A DNA stretch of 64,000 bases from Hydrogenophaga sp. (GTDB lineage: Bacteria > Pseudomonadota > Gammaproteobacteria > Burkholderiales > Burkholderiaceae_C), in NCBI RefSeq assembly GCF_030373225.1, contig NZ_JAUCZG010000003.1, positions 141,488 to 205,487 of the forward strand, in the 5' to 3' direction. This document shows positions 35,037-43,935 of the stretch, piece by piece. The notes beneath the pieces are model-generated. The model worked only from the letters and a program-made list of their open reading frames with translations, was not told where the DNA came from and did no database searches. Position 1 is the first letter of the stretch; every line of letters begins with the position of its first letter. The position numbers and the translations under genes were made by a program.

Positions 35037-37223
35037 ATGGAAAACACCTTGAACCGAGGAGGCAATTTGCCGCCCAGCGCCCCCGCGGCGTCGGCTGAAG
35101 AGTCGCTGCGCGACCGGCTGACCCGCTGGCGCTATCGCTATTGGCCGGATCATCTGCTTGGCGAAATTCTGGCCAAGCGCTGGATGGAGACGGCCATTCC
35201 GGTGGTGGTGCTGTTGTTGGTGGTCATTGGCCTCTCGCAGCTGTTGCCGAACTTCTTTTCGCCGTACAGCCTGGCCAATACCGGGCGCCAAGCGGGAGAA
35301 ATCGGTTTCATCGTGTTTGGCATGGCACTGGTGATGATCGTCGGCGGCATCGACCTGTCGGTGGGGTCGACGTTCGCGCTGACCAATTTCACCGCACTTT
35401 TCCTGATGCATGTGCTCGGTTGGCCGGTGGTCGGCGCAGTGGCCGTGACGCTGCTCGTCGGAGCGCTGCTCGGCGCGGTCAATGGTGTGCTGATCGGCTA
35501 TTTCCGCTTGCGCGCCTTCCTGACCACCCTGATCACGCTGATCATCTATCGCGCGATATACGACCTGGCGATCGCCGACTACTCCACCGCCATCGCTGGC
35601 GGCTTTCCCGAGTCCCTGTTCTGGGAGGCGATTGGCAGTGGCGGGTGGCTTGGTGTGCCCACCGTGATCTGGTGTTATGCGGCGGTCGCCGTGTTCGGCC
35701 ACATCTTCCTGACTCGGCTGCGGCCTGGATGGCACATCACGGCCATCGGTGGCTCTCGCCGTTCGGCCTACAACACCGGAATCGCCGTGCGCCGCACGGT
35801 GGCGCTGACCTACGTGGCCAGCGGCGTTCTCACCGCCATCGGCGGCATCTTCTTCGCGTCACGTCTGGCCACCGCCGGCGGCGACATCGGCGTGGGACTG
35901 GAAGTCACGGTGCTGACCGCGGCCGTGATCGGTGGCATCAGCCTGGGTGGCGGCAAGGGCTCGGTCATGAAGGCGATGGTCGGCACCTTGATCGTGCTGC
36001 TGGTCATCAACGGGATGACGTCGCTTTCCCTGCATGGCGGCTTCAACCGCATGGTGCTGGCCAGCATCCTGATCCTGGCGGCGGTGATCGACATCCGATG
36101 GCTCAAGAACCGCCACCGCATCGTCAGCAAGGTCTATGTCAGCCCGACCTACCACGCACTTCCGCCCTTGCCGTCGACCGCACCCGATTGCGGAACCGCT
36201 TGGGCACAAAACGACAAACTGCGCTCCGTCAAGGTCATTGGCCTGGGCCTTATCGAAGGCCCGGAGGACGTGATCCTCGATCGTCACGACAACCTGTATG
36301 CCGGCTCGCGCCACGGCGACATCATCCGGTTCTTCCCGCCGGAATACGAACGCATGGAGGTCTATGCGCACATCGGCGGCACACCACTTGGCATGGCGTT
36401 CGACCGTCTGGACAACCTGTATGTCTGCGTCGGTGGCATGGGCCTGTACCGAGTGACTCCGCAGCGCGTGGTGGAGAAGGTGACGGACGAGACGAATCGC
36501 AATTACATGTCGGTGAACGACGACAGCCGGTTGCGCCTCGCCGACGACTTGGACATCACTGACGACGGCCGCATTTTCTTCTCCGAGGCCACGGTGCGCT
36601 ACGAGATGCATGAGTGGGCCACAGACGGGCTGGAGGCCCGCGGCAACGGCCGCATCATTTGTTACGACACGCGCAGCGGCAAGACGCACACGGTGATCCG
36701 CGACCTGCAGTTCCCCAACGGGGTGTGCATCGCCAGCGACGGCCAATCCTTCCTGTTCGCCGAGACCTGGGGCTGCAGCGTCAAGCGCCACTGGTTCGAC
36801 GGGCCAAAGGCGGGCACCACCGAGACCGTACTGGAAAATCTGCCTGGTTTCCCGGACAACATCAACAACGCGTCGGACGGCAACTACTGGATGTCATTGG
36901 TGGGCATGCGCTGCCCGGCGTTGGATCTGGCCTGGCGCATGCCGGGGTTCCGCCAACGCATGGCAAAGCAGGTACCGCGCGACGAATGGCTGTTCCCGAA
37001 CATCAACACCGGCTGCGTACTGAAATTCAACGAGCAGGGCGAAGTGCTCGAAACGCTCTGGGACCTGGGCGGCGAGAACCACCCGATGATCACCTCGATG
37101 CGCGAACACCGCGGTCATCTCTATCTGGGCGGCATCATGAACAACCGCATCGGCCGCTACACCCTGTCTGACGCCGATCCGGACTTCGTGCAATACGACC
37201 GGCGCTGGGGAAAAGCCGCATGA
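35037..37223 (+). CDS. Fusion of RbsC-type ABC permease with SMP-30/strictosidine-synthase-like beta-propeller
   Basis: A 728-residue two-domain protein. Residues about 45-353 are an RbsC-type permease (GMALVMIVGGIDLSVGSTFAL, VIGGISLGGGKGSVMKAMVG). A basic stretch, RWLKNRHR (354-361), and a linker to about 398 follow. Residues 399-728 resemble a six-bladed SMP-30/gluconolactonase/strictosidine synthase propeller. The SMP-30 metal ligands appear to be Glu407 (IEGPED), Asn561 (FPNG) and Asp607 (FPDN). The basic cluster after the last membrane segment places the propeller in the cytoplasm by the positive-inside rule, so the imported molecule could meet a lactonase-like enzyme at the channel exit. 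No frameshift or stop interrupts the join. The catalytic role is inference. Confidence 0.87.
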   Translation: MENTLNRGGNLPPSAPAASAEESLRDRLTRWRYRYWPDHLLGEILAKRWMETAIPVVVLLLVVIGLSQLLPNFFSPYSLANTGRQAGEIGFIVFGMALVMIVGGIDLSVGSTFALTNFTALFLMHVLGWPVVGAVAVTLLVGALLGAVNGVLIGYFRLRAFLTTLITLIIYRAIYDLAIADYSTAIAGGFPESLFWEAIGSGGWLGVPTVIWCYAAVAVFGHIFLTRLRPGWHITAIGGSRRSAYNTGIAVRRTVALTYVASGVLTAIGGIFFASRLATAGGDIGVGLEVTVLTAAVIGGISLGGGKGSVMKAMVGTLIVLLVINGMTSLSLHGGFNRMVLASILILAAVIDIRWLKNRHRIVSKVYVSPTYHALPPLPSTAPDCGTAWAQNDKLRSVKVIGLGLIEGPEDVILDRHDNLYAGSRHGDIIRFFPPEYERMEVYAHIGGTPLGMAFDRLDNLYVCVGGMGLYRVTPQRVVEKVTDETNRNYMSVNDDSRLRLADDLDITDDGRIFFSEATVRYEMHEWATDGLEARGNGRIICYDTRSGKTHTVIRDLQFPNGVCIASDGQSFLFAETWGCSVKRHWFDGPKAGTTETVLENLPGFPDNINNASDGNYWMSLVGMRCPALDLAWRMPGFRQRMAKQVPRDEWLFPNINTGCVLKFNEQGEVLETLWDLGGENHPMITSMREHRGHLYLGGIMNNRIGRYTLSDADPDFVQYDRRWGKAA

Positions 37224-38332
37224 TCACCGCCATCAAACAATGGAGCGACCGCCTGCTCGGGCGCGGCGCGGCGTCGATCACCGTGCCGGTATTCGACGGC
37301 GCATTGAAGTCGAACACATGGCTGGAAGATGCGGCCGTGCTGAGCCAACTCGATGCACCGGTTGACCTCGCGAGCGACGGCGTGTCGGTGTTCGTCGCCG
37401 ACGGCAACACGGTGTGGCAACACGAGGGCATCAGCACGCAATGGGCACCGCGTGCGGTGGCATGCGTCGACGCCGCCATCTCCGCCATCGCATGTGTGCC
37501 CGGCGGCGGTCTGGCGCTGGCCGTGGGTGGCAGGGAAGTGCGCATTGTTGGCGGCGCGCATGATGGCCTCGTCTTCACACAGGCCGAAGGGCGTGCGCTC
37601 AACTGCGTCAATGCGCTGGCGTTCGGTTCCGACGGCAGGCTGCTGGCAAGCGATGGTTCGGCCACACAGCCACCCGAACGCTGGAAGCACGACCTGATGG
37701 AGATCGGCCACAGCGGCAGGTTGATCGCGTTCGATCTGGCCAGGAACCAGGGTCACGAGCGAGCCAGCGGCCTGAGTTATGCGTTCGGCACCAGCGCCGC
37801 CGGCAATGGTGCGCTGGTGTGCGAGAGCTGGCGTCATCGAGTGCTGCGGGTCGACGCGAATGGCGGTATGCCGGTGCCGCTGGTCGACAACCTGCCGGGG
37901 TACCCGTCACGCATCACGCAGGCTCGCGGCGGTGGCTACTGGCTGACGTGCTTTGCGCTGCGCACGCAGCTGGTCGAGTTCGTGTTGCGCGAACCCGTGT
38001 TTCGCAAGCGCATGCTGCTGGAAGTTGATCCGGCCTATTGGATCGCACCCGCGCTGAACTCCGGCAACACCTACCTCGAGCCGATGCAGGGCGCGCATCT
38101 GAAAATGATGGGCGTGGTCAAACCCTGGGCACCGCCGCGGTCCTATGGGCTGGTGATCCGCCTCGATGACAAAGGTTTGATCCGCTATTCGCTGCACAGC
38201 CGCTTCGACGGGCAGAACCACGGCGTCGCCGCCGCAGTGGAGTGTGCGGGTCAGCTGTACCTGTTGGCCCAGGGCAGCAAGCGTTTGCTGCGCCTGTCAA
38301 TCACCGATACCGAAAGGAACCTTGCCGTATGA
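37220..38332 (+). CDS. Second SMP-30/strictosidine-synthase-like propeller protein
   Basis: A 370-residue protein without a signal peptide, probably cytoplasmic. Its blade pattern (LASDGVSVFVADGNTVW, VNALAFGSDGRLLASDG, VDNLPGYPSRITQARGGGYWLTC) parallels the propeller fused to the upstream permease, including the -NLPG-P- string, but at that point it has Ser where the fused domain has the metal-ligand Asp, and the EGP and FPNG ligand strings are not found. It therefore looks like a partner or a catalytically different paralog. It overlaps the fusion gene by ATGA and the ATPase gene by ATGA, so it is tightly coupled on both sides. Confidence 0.75.
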   Translation: MITAIKQWSDRLLGRGAASITVPVFDGALKSNTWLEDAAVLSQLDAPVDLASDGVSVFVADGNTVWQHEGISTQWAPRAVACVDAAISAIACVPGGGLALAVGGREVRIVGGAHDGLVFTQAEGRALNCVNALAFGSDGRLLASDGSATQPPERWKHDLMEIGHSGRLIAFDLARNQGHERASGLSYAFGTSAAGNGALVCESWRHRVLRVDANGGMPVPLVDNLPGYPSRITQARGGGYWLTCFALRTQLVEFVLREPVFRKRMLLEVDPAYWIAPALNSGNTYLEPMQGAHLKMMGVVKPWAPPRSYGLVIRLDDKGLIRYSLHSRFDGQNHGVAAAVECAGQLYLLAQGSKRLLRLSITDTERNLAV

Positions 38333-39843
38333 GCACCGCGTCTGTCTCCGTTGTGCCCATGCTGGAGTTGCGCAAGGCCACGAAAAAATACGCCGGCATA
38401 CCGGCCATCGATGAGGTCGACTTCGCGCTGCTGCCGGGCGAGGTGCATGCCATCGTCGGCGAGAACGGTGCCGGCAAATCGACCTTGACCAAGGTGATGG
38501 CCGGAGTGGTCACGCTCAGTTCGGGCGAGATGCGGGTCGAGGGCCGCATCGTCAACCCGCAGACGCCGAACGAGGCGCGCGAGCTGGGCATTGCGATGGT
38601 GTTCCAGGAGACCAGTCTGGTGCCGACCATGACCGTGGCGCAGAATCTGTTTCTTGGCCAGGAGCATTTCTTCAACCGGCTGCGCGGCATCTATATCGCC
38701 GCGCAGCAGTTCATGCAGTCGCTGCAATTCGACGTCGACCCGACAGTGCAGGTGAGCCTGCTCGGAGCAGCAAAGAAGCAGATGGTCGAGATCGCTCGCG
38801 CAGTGCTGCACAAGGCGCGCGTCATCATCTTCGATGAACCCACTGCGAGCCTGACGCCGGAGGAGAAGAAATATTTCTTCGATCTGATCGCCAACCTCAA
38901 GACCCGTGGCGTGTCGGTCATCTTCATCTCGCACGCTCTCGAAGAAGCCCTGCACATCTCGGACCGAATCACCATCCTGCGCGACGGCCGACACGTGGTC
39001 ACCGACGATACGAACAAGTTCGACCGCGCCCGCATCGTGCAGGCGATGGTAGGACGTGACTTGTCGCAGACGCTCTACGGTCAACGCAAGACACACGTTC
39101 GGCCGCAGGGAAAGCGCGTTTTGTCGGTGCAGAACCTGCGCATGGCGGCCATGGTGAAAAACAATTCCTTGTCGGTGTTTGCCGGCCAGATCACCGGCGT
39201 GTTCGGTCTTGTCGGCTCGGGCCGAACCGAGACCTTCAAGGTGGTGGCGGGTGTCATCAAGCGCGATTTCATGCACGGTGGCGACGTTTTCCTCAACGGT
39301 CGGGCGGTGCGTTATTTCGTACCCGCTGAGGCGGTACGCGACGGCATTGCCTATGTCACCGAGGATCGCAAGATCGAAGGCTTCTTCGAGACCAGGTCGA
39401 TCGCCGACAACATCTACCTGGGATTGCTGGCCAAGTTGCGCGGGCGGCGAACATTGGTGTCCCGAGCCGAGGCGGGCGAGATCGGCGAAGCGTGGATCAA
39501 GCGGCTGAACATCCGCGCCATCAATCGCGACGTCAAGGCCATCGAACTGTCCGGGGGCAACCAGCAGAAGGTGGTGATTGCCAAATCGCTGATTCAGGAT
39601 CCCGAACTGATCATCTTCGACGAGCCGACGCGCGGCGTCGACGTCGGCGCCATCAGCGAGATCCATGAACTGATCAACCGACTGGCCGATGAAGGCAAGG
39701 CGGTGGTGGTGATCTCCTCGTACCTGCCCGAGATCATGGCGTTGTCCGATCGCATCCTGGTACAGCGCATGGGCAAGGTGGTCGAGGAGTACTCGGCGAC
39801 CGAAGCCACCGAGGAGAAGATCATGTACGCAGCGATCCACTGA
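38329..39843 (+). CDS. RbsA-type double ABC ATPase
   Basis: A 504-residue ATPase with two ABC domains. Domain 1: Walker A GENGAGKST (44-52), Walker B VIIFDEPTASL and a degenerate signature (LLGAAKKQMVEIARAV). Domain 2: an altered P-loop region GLVGSGRTETFKV, an intact signature LSGGNQQKV and Walker B LIIFDEPTRGVDVG. This asymmetry is normal for RbsA/MglA-type proteins, where one of the two sites is weak. It energises the two RbsC-type permeases encoded upstream. The next gene follows at a TGATG junction. Confidence 0.92.
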   Translation: MSTASVSVVPMLELRKATKKYAGIPAIDEVDFALLPGEVHAIVGENGAGKSTLTKVMAGVVTLSSGEMRVEGRIVNPQTPNEARELGIAMVFQETSLVPTMTVAQNLFLGQEHFFNRLRGIYIAAQQFMQSLQFDVDPTVQVSLLGAAKKQMVEIARAVLHKARVIIFDEPTASLTPEEKKYFFDLIANLKTRGVSVIFISHALEEALHISDRITILRDGRHVVTDDTNKFDRARIVQAMVGRDLSQTLYGQRKTHVRPQGKRVLSVQNLRMAAMVKNNSLSVFAGQITGVFGLVGSGRTETFKVVAGVIKRDFMHGGDVFLNGRAVRYFVPAEAVRDGIAYVTEDRKIEGFFETRSIADNIYLGLLAKLRGRRTLVSRAEAGEIGEAWIKRLNIRAINRDVKAIELSGGNQQKVVIAKSLIQDPELIIFDEPTRGVDVGAISEIHELINRLADEGKAVVVISSYLPEIMALSDRILVQRMGKVVEEYSATEATEEKIMYAAIH

Positions 39844-40508
39844 TGGACCATGTCATGAACCAGCCTCCCTCATCAGGCACGAGCGCCGGCAAACGTGCGC
39901 CGATCGACTTCTACTTCGACTTCATTTCCAGCTATGGCTACTTTGCCAGTTTGCGGATCGAGGACATCGCCGCGCGCCATGGCTGCACGGTGCGATGGCA
40001 CAGCATGCTTTTGGGTGTTTCGGTGATGAAGGTGATGGGCCTGAAGCCGTTGCTGGAAACGCCACTGAAAGGGGACTATGTGCAGCATGATGCCGCGCGC
40101 TACATGCGTCGGCACGGCCTGATGCTGGCGCGCAAGATCAGCGATCCGATGATGGACCCCCGGCCAGCAGCACGTGCGTTCTACTGGGTACGGCGTCACC
40201 ATCCGAACTCCGAGGCGGCCTTTGCGCGCGCTGTGTACGACCGCTACTGGCGACTGGGCAAGGACTTGTCGCTGCCGCAGGAGATCGCCGCAGTTGCCGC
40301 ACAGGAGCCGACACTCGGCATCGACCCTGAAGCGCTGCGCGCGGGCGAGGCCAGCGACGAAGCACGCCAAGACCTGCGCGAAGCGGTGGCCGCAAGTATT
40401 GAATGCGGCGTCTTTGGCTCCCCCTTCGTTCTGGTGGACGGCGAGCCTTTCTGGGGCTCGGACCGCCTCGATGTGCTTGACGAATGGTTGGCCTGCGGCG
40501 GCTGGTGA
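39843..40508 (+). CDS. 2-hydroxychromene-2-carboxylate isomerase-like DsbA-fold protein
   Basis: A 221-residue member of the HCCA isomerase/GST-kappa group. FYFDFISSYGYFASLRIE holds the catalytic-type Ser29 position (DFxS), and GVFGSPFVLVDGEPFWGSDRLD is the canonical C-terminal motif. There is no CxxC, so it is not a disulfide oxidoreductase. Family enzymes use glutathione to isomerise ring-fission products of naphthalene-type aromatics, but most homologs in catabolic operons have unknown substrates. A second possible start is at 39855. It starts at the ATPase stop codon (TGATG). Confidence 0.82.
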   Translation: MDHVMNQPPSSGTSAGKRAPIDFYFDFISSYGYFASLRIEDIAARHGCTVRWHSMLLGVSVMKVMGLKPLLETPLKGDYVQHDAARYMRRHGLMLARKISDPMMDPRPAARAFYWVRRHHPNSEAAFARAVYDRYWRLGKDLSLPQEIAAVAAQEPTLGIDPEALRAGEASDEARQDLREAVAASIECGVFGSPFVLVDGEPFWGSDRLDVLDEWLACGGW

Positions 40509-40543
40509 GTCGCTGAGCCCCCCCAAATGAAACGGAAATCTCC

Positions 40544-41773
40544 ATGTCCACCTCGCCTCAAGCTGTTGAACGCGTTGCGTCACTGAGCGGCATCACCGTT
40601 CTCGACGTCACACGGGTTGTCGCCGGGCCCTACTGCACGATGATGTTGGCCGACCTGGGCGCCATGGTGATCAAGGTCGAACACCCCACCGACCCTGATT
40701 TCGTGCGCGGCTTTCCTCCTTTTGCCGACGGCATCGAGGGCCAGGGCAGTGGGTACTTCGCGCAGTACAACCGCCACAAACTGGGCATCAGCCTGGATCT
40801 CAAGCGCCCCGAAGGCCGCGCGCTTTTCCTGGAGATGGCGACCAAGGCCGACATACTGATGGAAAACTTCCGCCCCGGCACAATGGAGAAGCTTGGCTTG
40901 GGTTACGAGACGTTGCGGCCACTGTGTCCGAGGCTGATCTACACCTCGATCAGCGGTTTTGGCCAAAGCGGGCCGCATTCGCGCCGCCCGGCCTTCGACA
41001 GCACCGCGCAGGCCGCCGGCGGACTCTGGTCGATGAACGGCGAGGCCGACGCGCCGCCGGTGCGCGTGGGCAGCATCATCGGTGACCTTGCCGCATCGTT
41101 TTATGCCACCATCGCCACGCTTGCCGCGCTGCGCGAGCGTGAACACAGCGGCCTTGGCCAGCGCGTCGACGTCGCCCAGCAGGATTCGGTGGTGACGCTC
41201 ACCGAAAACGCCATCGTCAATTACACGATGGCGGGTATCGTCGCCAGCCCAATGGGCAACGAACACCCATTCGCCAAGCCCTACGGTCAATATGCGTGCA
41301 AGGACGGGCACGTGTTCTTCGGCAGCTACAGCGACAAGCTGTGGCGAGAGGCTTGCCTTGTCTTCGGGATGCCCGGGCTGGCCGATGATCCGGAGATCGA
41401 CACGATGGGCAAGCGCTTCGATCCGGCCACCTACGAGCGCCGGTTGCGCCCGGTCATCGAGGGCTGGTTCGCGCCGCGCACCAAGGCCGAACTGGAGGCC
41501 ATGGCTGGCGACCGCATTGCGCTGACACCGGTGAAAAGCATGGACGAGGTGGTGGCCGACCCGCACCTGGCGGCGCGCGACATGTTCGTGCCCGTTCAGC
41601 TCCATGGCAAGTCGGTGACCGTGTTCGGCTCACCCATGCATTTGTCCGCCACGCCAGTGCAGACCCGTGGCGCGGCACCCGAACTGGGTCAGCACAACAG
41701 GGCGGTCTATCTCGACTGGCTCGGCATGGACCCCCAACGCTTCCACGCACTGCGGGCCGACGGAACGATTTGA
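40544..41773 (+). CDS. Class III (CaiB/BaiF) acyl-CoA transferase
   Basis: A 409-residue CoA transferase. The family start GITVLDVTRVVAGPYCTMMLADLGA, NRHKLGISLDLKRPEG, NFRPGTMEKLGLGYE and the catalytic Asp181 in VGSIIGDLAAS are all present. Class III enzymes move CoA between carboxylic acids. As the last gene of the transport operon it likely activates the acid formed from the imported compound. The acid is unknown. A 35-bp gap separates it from the isomerase-like gene. The 282 bp between it and tRNA-Asp hold only the tRNA terminator. Confidence 0.9.
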   Translation: MSTSPQAVERVASLSGITVLDVTRVVAGPYCTMMLADLGAMVIKVEHPTDPDFVRGFPPFADGIEGQGSGYFAQYNRHKLGISLDLKRPEGRALFLEMATKADILMENFRPGTMEKLGLGYETLRPLCPRLIYTSISGFGQSGPHSRRPAFDSTAQAAGGLWSMNGEADAPPVRVGSIIGDLAASFYATIATLAALREREHSGLGQRVDVAQQDSVVTLTENAIVNYTMAGIVASPMGNEHPFAKPYGQYACKDGHVFFGSYSDKLWREACLVFGMPGLADDPEIDTMGKRFDPATYERRLRPVIEGWFAPRTKAELEAMAGDRIALTPVKSMDEVVADPHLAARDMFVPVQLHGKSVTVFGSPMHLSATPVQTRGAAPELGQHNRAVYLDWLGMDPQRFHALRADGTI

Positions 41774-41995
41774 AGGCAGCACACCGGAGGCTGGCTGCGG
41801 TGACCGGCAGACCCTTGCCGCGCAAGCCACGAGTGTCCGCGACAGACCGCATCGGACGTCTCGATAGGGCTCGGTAAACAACAGACTGTCGTATTTTTCA
41901 GTCCGGTGCATCCCGTTTGTGCCGATTTTGTCGCGCCAGCAGGCGGGCGATCGCATGGCGCGTCTGCACTGGCACCGCAACGAGACGATCACAAG

Positions 41996-42026
41996 AAAAA
42001 AGCCCGCTGCTTTCGCATCGGGCTTT
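41996..42026 (-). terminator. Terminator of the gltX-tRNA transcript
   Basis: On the minus strand AAAGCCCG, a 12-base loop, CGGGCTTT and a run of T residues form a strong intrinsic terminator 30 bases after the 3' end of tRNA-Asp. Confidence 0.85.
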
Positions 42027-42055
42027 ATCCAAGAAGTTGGTTTACAACGACATTT

Positions 42056-42132
42056 TGGCGGAGTGGACGGGGCTCGAACCCGCGACCCCCGGCGTGACAG
42101 GCCGGTATTCTAACCAACTGAACTACCACTCC
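42056..42132 (-). tRNA. tRNA-Asp (GTC)
   Basis: On the minus strand the gene starts GGAGTGGTAGTTCAGTTGG, has the anticodon loop CTGTCAC (anticodon GTC), the T-loop GGTTCGAGCC and ends with an encoded CCA. The acceptor GGAGTGG pairs with CCACTCC. It is the last of three tRNA genes after gltX. Confidence 0.96.
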
Positions 42133-42202
42133 TGGTAGGTGGCTTCTGTTCTTGCGAACCAAGTGCCAACCACTTGTGCCTGAGCAGCCTTGCGGCCAAT
42201 TC

Positions 42203-42278
42203 TGGCGACCCTACGGGGATTCGAACCCCGGTACTCACCGTGAAAGGGTGATGTCCTAGGCCTCTAGACGATAGGGTC
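42203..42278 (-). tRNA. tRNA-Glu (TTC)
   Basis: The minus strand reads GACCCTATCGTCTAGAGGCC, with the anticodon loop CTTTCAC (anticodon TTC), T-loop GGTTCGAATCC and encoded CCA. GACCCTA pairs with TAGGGTC. It lies downstream of gltX, whose product charges this tRNA. Confidence 0.96.
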
Positions 42279-42393
42279 AAAACCTTGGGACTTGCCGAAA
42301 CGTGGTTCTCTTCACCACGTTTTTCGAAGCCTCGAATTGTAGCATCGGAAAGTGTTGTTTCTTCCTTTGCTGCGCCTCGCGGCTTCTGATTTC

Positions 42394-42469
<76 letters not shown>

Positions 42470-42545
42470 ACAGGGTTTGCCGATTTGCTTCGCTGGCTTG
42501 AACCAGCGCTGCGTTTCAGCAAGCCTCGAATTATAGGTGATTTTT

Positions 42546-43934
42546 TCAGGCGTTCTGCAAACGGTCCATCACCGTTTGACGTTTCTGCAGTTCCAGCACG
42601 GCATCGAGCGAGGGCGTCTGCGCGGTTCCCATCACCAGCACGCGCACCGGCATGGCGATCTGCGGCATCTTCAGGCCGTGTGCGCCGAGCACCTCCTTGA
42701 TGGCCGCCGAGATGGCGGCCTTGTCCCAGGCGATGTCGGCCAGCCTGCTTGCCAGCGCGGCCAGTGCCGGTCGCACCGCGTCGGTGACGTGCTGCGCGCG
42801 CTCGTCGGCGTTGGGCGTGATGTCGGCATAAAACGCCTTTGCCCACTGGGCCAGTGCCACCGTCGTGTCGCAGCGGTCCTTGAACAGGCCGCAGATCCGG
42901 GGCAGGCGTTCATCCGCCTCGATGCCTTGCCACTGGAGCTGCTCGGCCACCAGGGCTGCCAGGGCGACGTCGTCCATGGCCTTGAGGTGCTGGGCATTGA
43001 CCCAGCGCAGCTTGGCCTCGTCGAATTGCGCAGCGCTGCGGCCGAGGTGGTCGAGGTTGAACCACTCAAGGAACTGCGCGCGGCTGAAGATCTCATCGTC
43101 ACCGTGGCTCCAGCCCAGGCGCGCGAGGTAGTTCACCATGGCGTCGGGCAGGTAGCCTTCGTCGCGGTACTGCGTGACGGGCTTGGCGCCGTTGCGCTTG
43201 CTCATCTTCTCGCCCTGCTCGTTGAGCACGGTGGGCAGGTGGGCGTACACCGGCGGCTCCTTGCCGAGTGCGCGAAAGATGTTGATCTGGCGCGGCGTGT
43301 TGTTCACATGGTCGTCGCCACGAATGACGTGGGTGATGGTCATGTCGATGTCGTCGACCACCACGCAGAAGTTGTAGGTGGGCGTGCCGTCGGGACGCGC
43401 GATCACGAGGTCGTCGAGCTCGTCGTTGCTGATCTCGATGCGGCCCTTGACCTTGTCGTCCCAGGCCACCACGCCGCCTTGCGGGTTCTTGAAGCGCAGC
43501 ACGGGCTTCACGTCTGCGGGCACCGGCGGCAGCACCTTGCCGGGCTCGGGCCGCCAGGTGCCGTCGTAGCGCGGCTTCTCTTTGGCCGCCATCTGCGCCT
43601 CGCGCAGCGCGTCGAGCTCGGCCACGCTCATGTAGCACGGGTACACCAGGCCGGCGCTGACCATGTCGGCCAGCACGGCCTTGTAGCGGTCCATGCGCTG
43701 CATTTGATAGAACGGGCCTTCATCGTGGTCCAGGCCCAGCCACTTCATGCCTTCGATGATGACGTCCACCGCGGCCTGCGACGAACGCTCCAGGTCGGTG
43801 TCTTCGATGCGCAGGATGAAGATGCCGCCAGTGGAGCGCGCAAACGCCCACGGGTAGAGCGCCGAGCGGATGTTGCCAAGGTGGATGAAGCCGGTGGGCG
43901 ACGGGGCGAAACGGGTGCGGACGGTGGTGGTCAT
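42546..43934 (-). CDS. gltX: Glutamyl-tRNA synthetase
   Basis: A 462-residue class I synthetase. [11 protein letters not shown] is the HIGH-like motif (residues 11-21), [10 protein letters not shown] follows, and EKMSKRNG is the KMSKS loop. The C-terminal third is the anticodon-binding helical domain. The ATG at 43934 lies one base after the metZ stop; a longer start at 43961 would overlap metZ. The gene is the last protein gene of the folC-to-gltX minus-strand run and is followed by tRNA-Ala, tRNA-Glu and tRNA-Asp before a terminator. Confidence 0.95.
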   Translation of the reverse strand: MTTTVRTRFAPSPTGFIHLGNIRSALYPWAFARSTGGIFILRIEDTDLERSSQAAVDVIIEGMKWLGLDHDEGPFYQMQRMDRYKAVLADMVSAGLVYPCYMSVAELDALREAQMAAKEKPRYDGTWRPEPGKVLPPVPADVKPVLRFKNPQGGVVAWDDKVKGRIEISNDELDDLVIARPDGTPTYNFCVVVDDIDMTITHVIRGDDHVNNTPRQINIFRALGKEPPVYAHLPTVLNEQGEKMSKRNGAKPVTQYRDEGYLPDAMVNYLARLGWSHGDDEIFSRAQFLEWFNLDHLGRSAAQFDEAKLRWVNAQHLKAMDDVALAALVAEQLQWQGIEADERLPRICGLFKDRCDTTVALAQWAKAFYADITPNADERAQHVTDAVRPALAALASRLADIAWDKAAISAAIKEVLGAHGLKMPQIAMPVRVLVMGTAQTPSLDAVLELQKRQTVMDRLQNA

Positions 43935-43935
43935 G

